DNA of 64,000 bases, taken from NCBI RefSeq assembly GCF_028736115.1, contig NZ_CP117877.1:3162001-3226000 (forward strand), written 5' to 3'. Made by a program: the position numbers and the translations under genes. This DNA is from Mucilaginibacter sp. KACC 22063. GTDB lineage: Bacteria > Bacteroidota > Bacteroidia > Sphingobacteriales > Sphingobacteriaceae. How positions within the stretch are numbered: position 1 is the stretch's first letter; every line of letters begins with the position of its first letter. The notes below the pieces were generated by a model. The model was not told where the DNA came from. It saw only the letters and a list, made by a program, of their open reading frames with translations, and did no database searches. Below are positions 63,540 to 64,000 of the stretch, in pieces.

Positions 63540-64000
63540 CTAAGCAATATCGCCCTTTTTCATTTGGCCTACTGCATAATCTACCGCCCTGGCTGTAAGC
63601 GCCATATAAGTTAATGACGGATTTTGTGTGGATGTAGATGTCATACACGCGCCATCTGTAACAAATACGTTATCTACCAAATGCATCTGGTTCCACTTGT
63701 TTAAAATAGATGTTTTTGGATCATTACCCATACGCACACCACCCATTTCATGGATATCCAGACCCGGCGCCTGCTTGCTGTCTATCGACTGAATATTTTT
63801 GAAACCTGCCTTAGTGAACATGTCCGTTATTTGCTCAATATAATCCTTGATCATCTTCTCATCGTTATCATCATAACCGATGTTGAATTTGAGCTGTGGC
63901 ACTCCCCACTCATCTTTTTTAGTGGTATCAAGCGTAAGTGTGCTGGTCTCTTTAGGGATGGTTTCGCCCATCATGTGCGAGCCTACTTTCCAGTTACTGT
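63540..64000 (-). CDS. Second GMC-family oxidoreductase (N-terminus outside the window)
   Basis: The last ~153 codons of a GMC protein, open to the window edge. It shares the end motifs of its neighbour: IHEMGGVRMGNDPKTSILNK, VFVTDGACMTSTS and TQNPSLTYMALTARAVDYAV. The catalytic His and Asn are kept. Its coding frame continues upstream past 64000 (WKVGSHMMGET). It is a tandem paralogue of the enzyme at 61737; whether it has the Cys cluster cannot be seen. Confidence 0.93.
   Translation of the reverse strand, partial: SNWKVGSHMMGETIPKETSTLTLDTTKKDEWGVPQLKFNIGYDDNDEKMIKDYIEQITDMFTKAGFKNIQSIDSKQAPGLDIHEMGGVRMGNDPKTSILNKWNQMHLVDNVFVTDGACMTSTSTQNPSLTYMALTARAVDYAVGQMKKGDIA

Noticed and set aside
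1..64000. CRISPR arrays, phage genes, toxin-antitoxin or restriction systems
   Set aside because: No regularly spaced direct repeats and no matching protein motifs were seen in any frame examined.

Overview
The window looks like chromosomal DNA of a Bacteroidota member, most likely a Sphingobacteriaceae relative (Mucilaginibacter- or Pedobacter-like). The signs are a SusC-type TonB receptor, a propeller-sensor two-component pair of the HTCS class, a type IX secretion (T9SS) C-terminal domain, SLBB/Wza and Wzi exopolysaccharide genes, many glycoside hydrolases, and promoter-like elements of the Bacteroidota form TAnnTTTG. The genus is an inference from gene content. No stretch over about 300 bases is gene-free. 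I saw no CRISPR array, phage, insertion sequence or recognisable defence system.

Region 1 (1-9016) is a sugar-uptake locus. It holds a SusC receptor cut by the window edge, a propeller histidine kinase and an AraC-type response regulator, and a GH29 alpha-L-fucosidase. Kinase and regulator lie in the same frame, separated by one stop codon and one sense codon, so they look like a hybrid HTCS split in two. Region 2 (9017-14434) holds a small secreted SH3-like protein, a tRNA-Leu(UAG), a substrate-binding-like protein without a signal peptide overlapping a WcaJ-type initiating sugar transferase, and the Kdo genes kdsD and kdsA.

Region 3 (14435-41140) is a large exopolysaccharide island framed by secreted peptidases. 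It contains a HExxHxxGxxH lipoprotein, an S8 peptidase with a T9SS domain, five glycosyltransferases, a Wzy-like polymerase, an acyltransferase, an RmlD-like reductase, a Wzx flippase, a Wzz-like chain-length protein, a second (MraY/WecA-type) initiating transferase, three Wzi-like outer-membrane proteins and two different SLBB/Wza-type export proteins. A soluble class III nucleotide cyclase follows at 41422.

Region 4 (42213-49666) is a glycoside hydrolase set suited to mannose-rich N-glycans: GH92, an EndoH-like GH18 lipoprotein, a GH2 beta-mannosidase/glucosaminidase-type enzyme and GH125. An M1 peptidase and a D-2-hydroxyacid dehydrogenase come next.

Region 5 (52991-64000) is one long minus-strand operon for oxidative sugar breakdown. 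It encodes two GMC oxidoreductases (one complete, with a C-x5-C-x3-C iron-sulfur-like motif), a gluconate-2-dehydrogenase subunit-3-like protein, a cytochrome c lipoprotein, two Gfo/Idh/MocA oxidoreductases, three xylose-isomerase-like TIM-barrel proteins, an MFS permease and a DUF1080 (3-keto-disaccharide hydrolase family) protein. This set fits a pathway in which a sugar ring is oxidised to a 3-keto sugar and the glycosidic bond is then cleaved. A 94-bp palindromic repeat with perfect 27-bp arms sits inside this operon.
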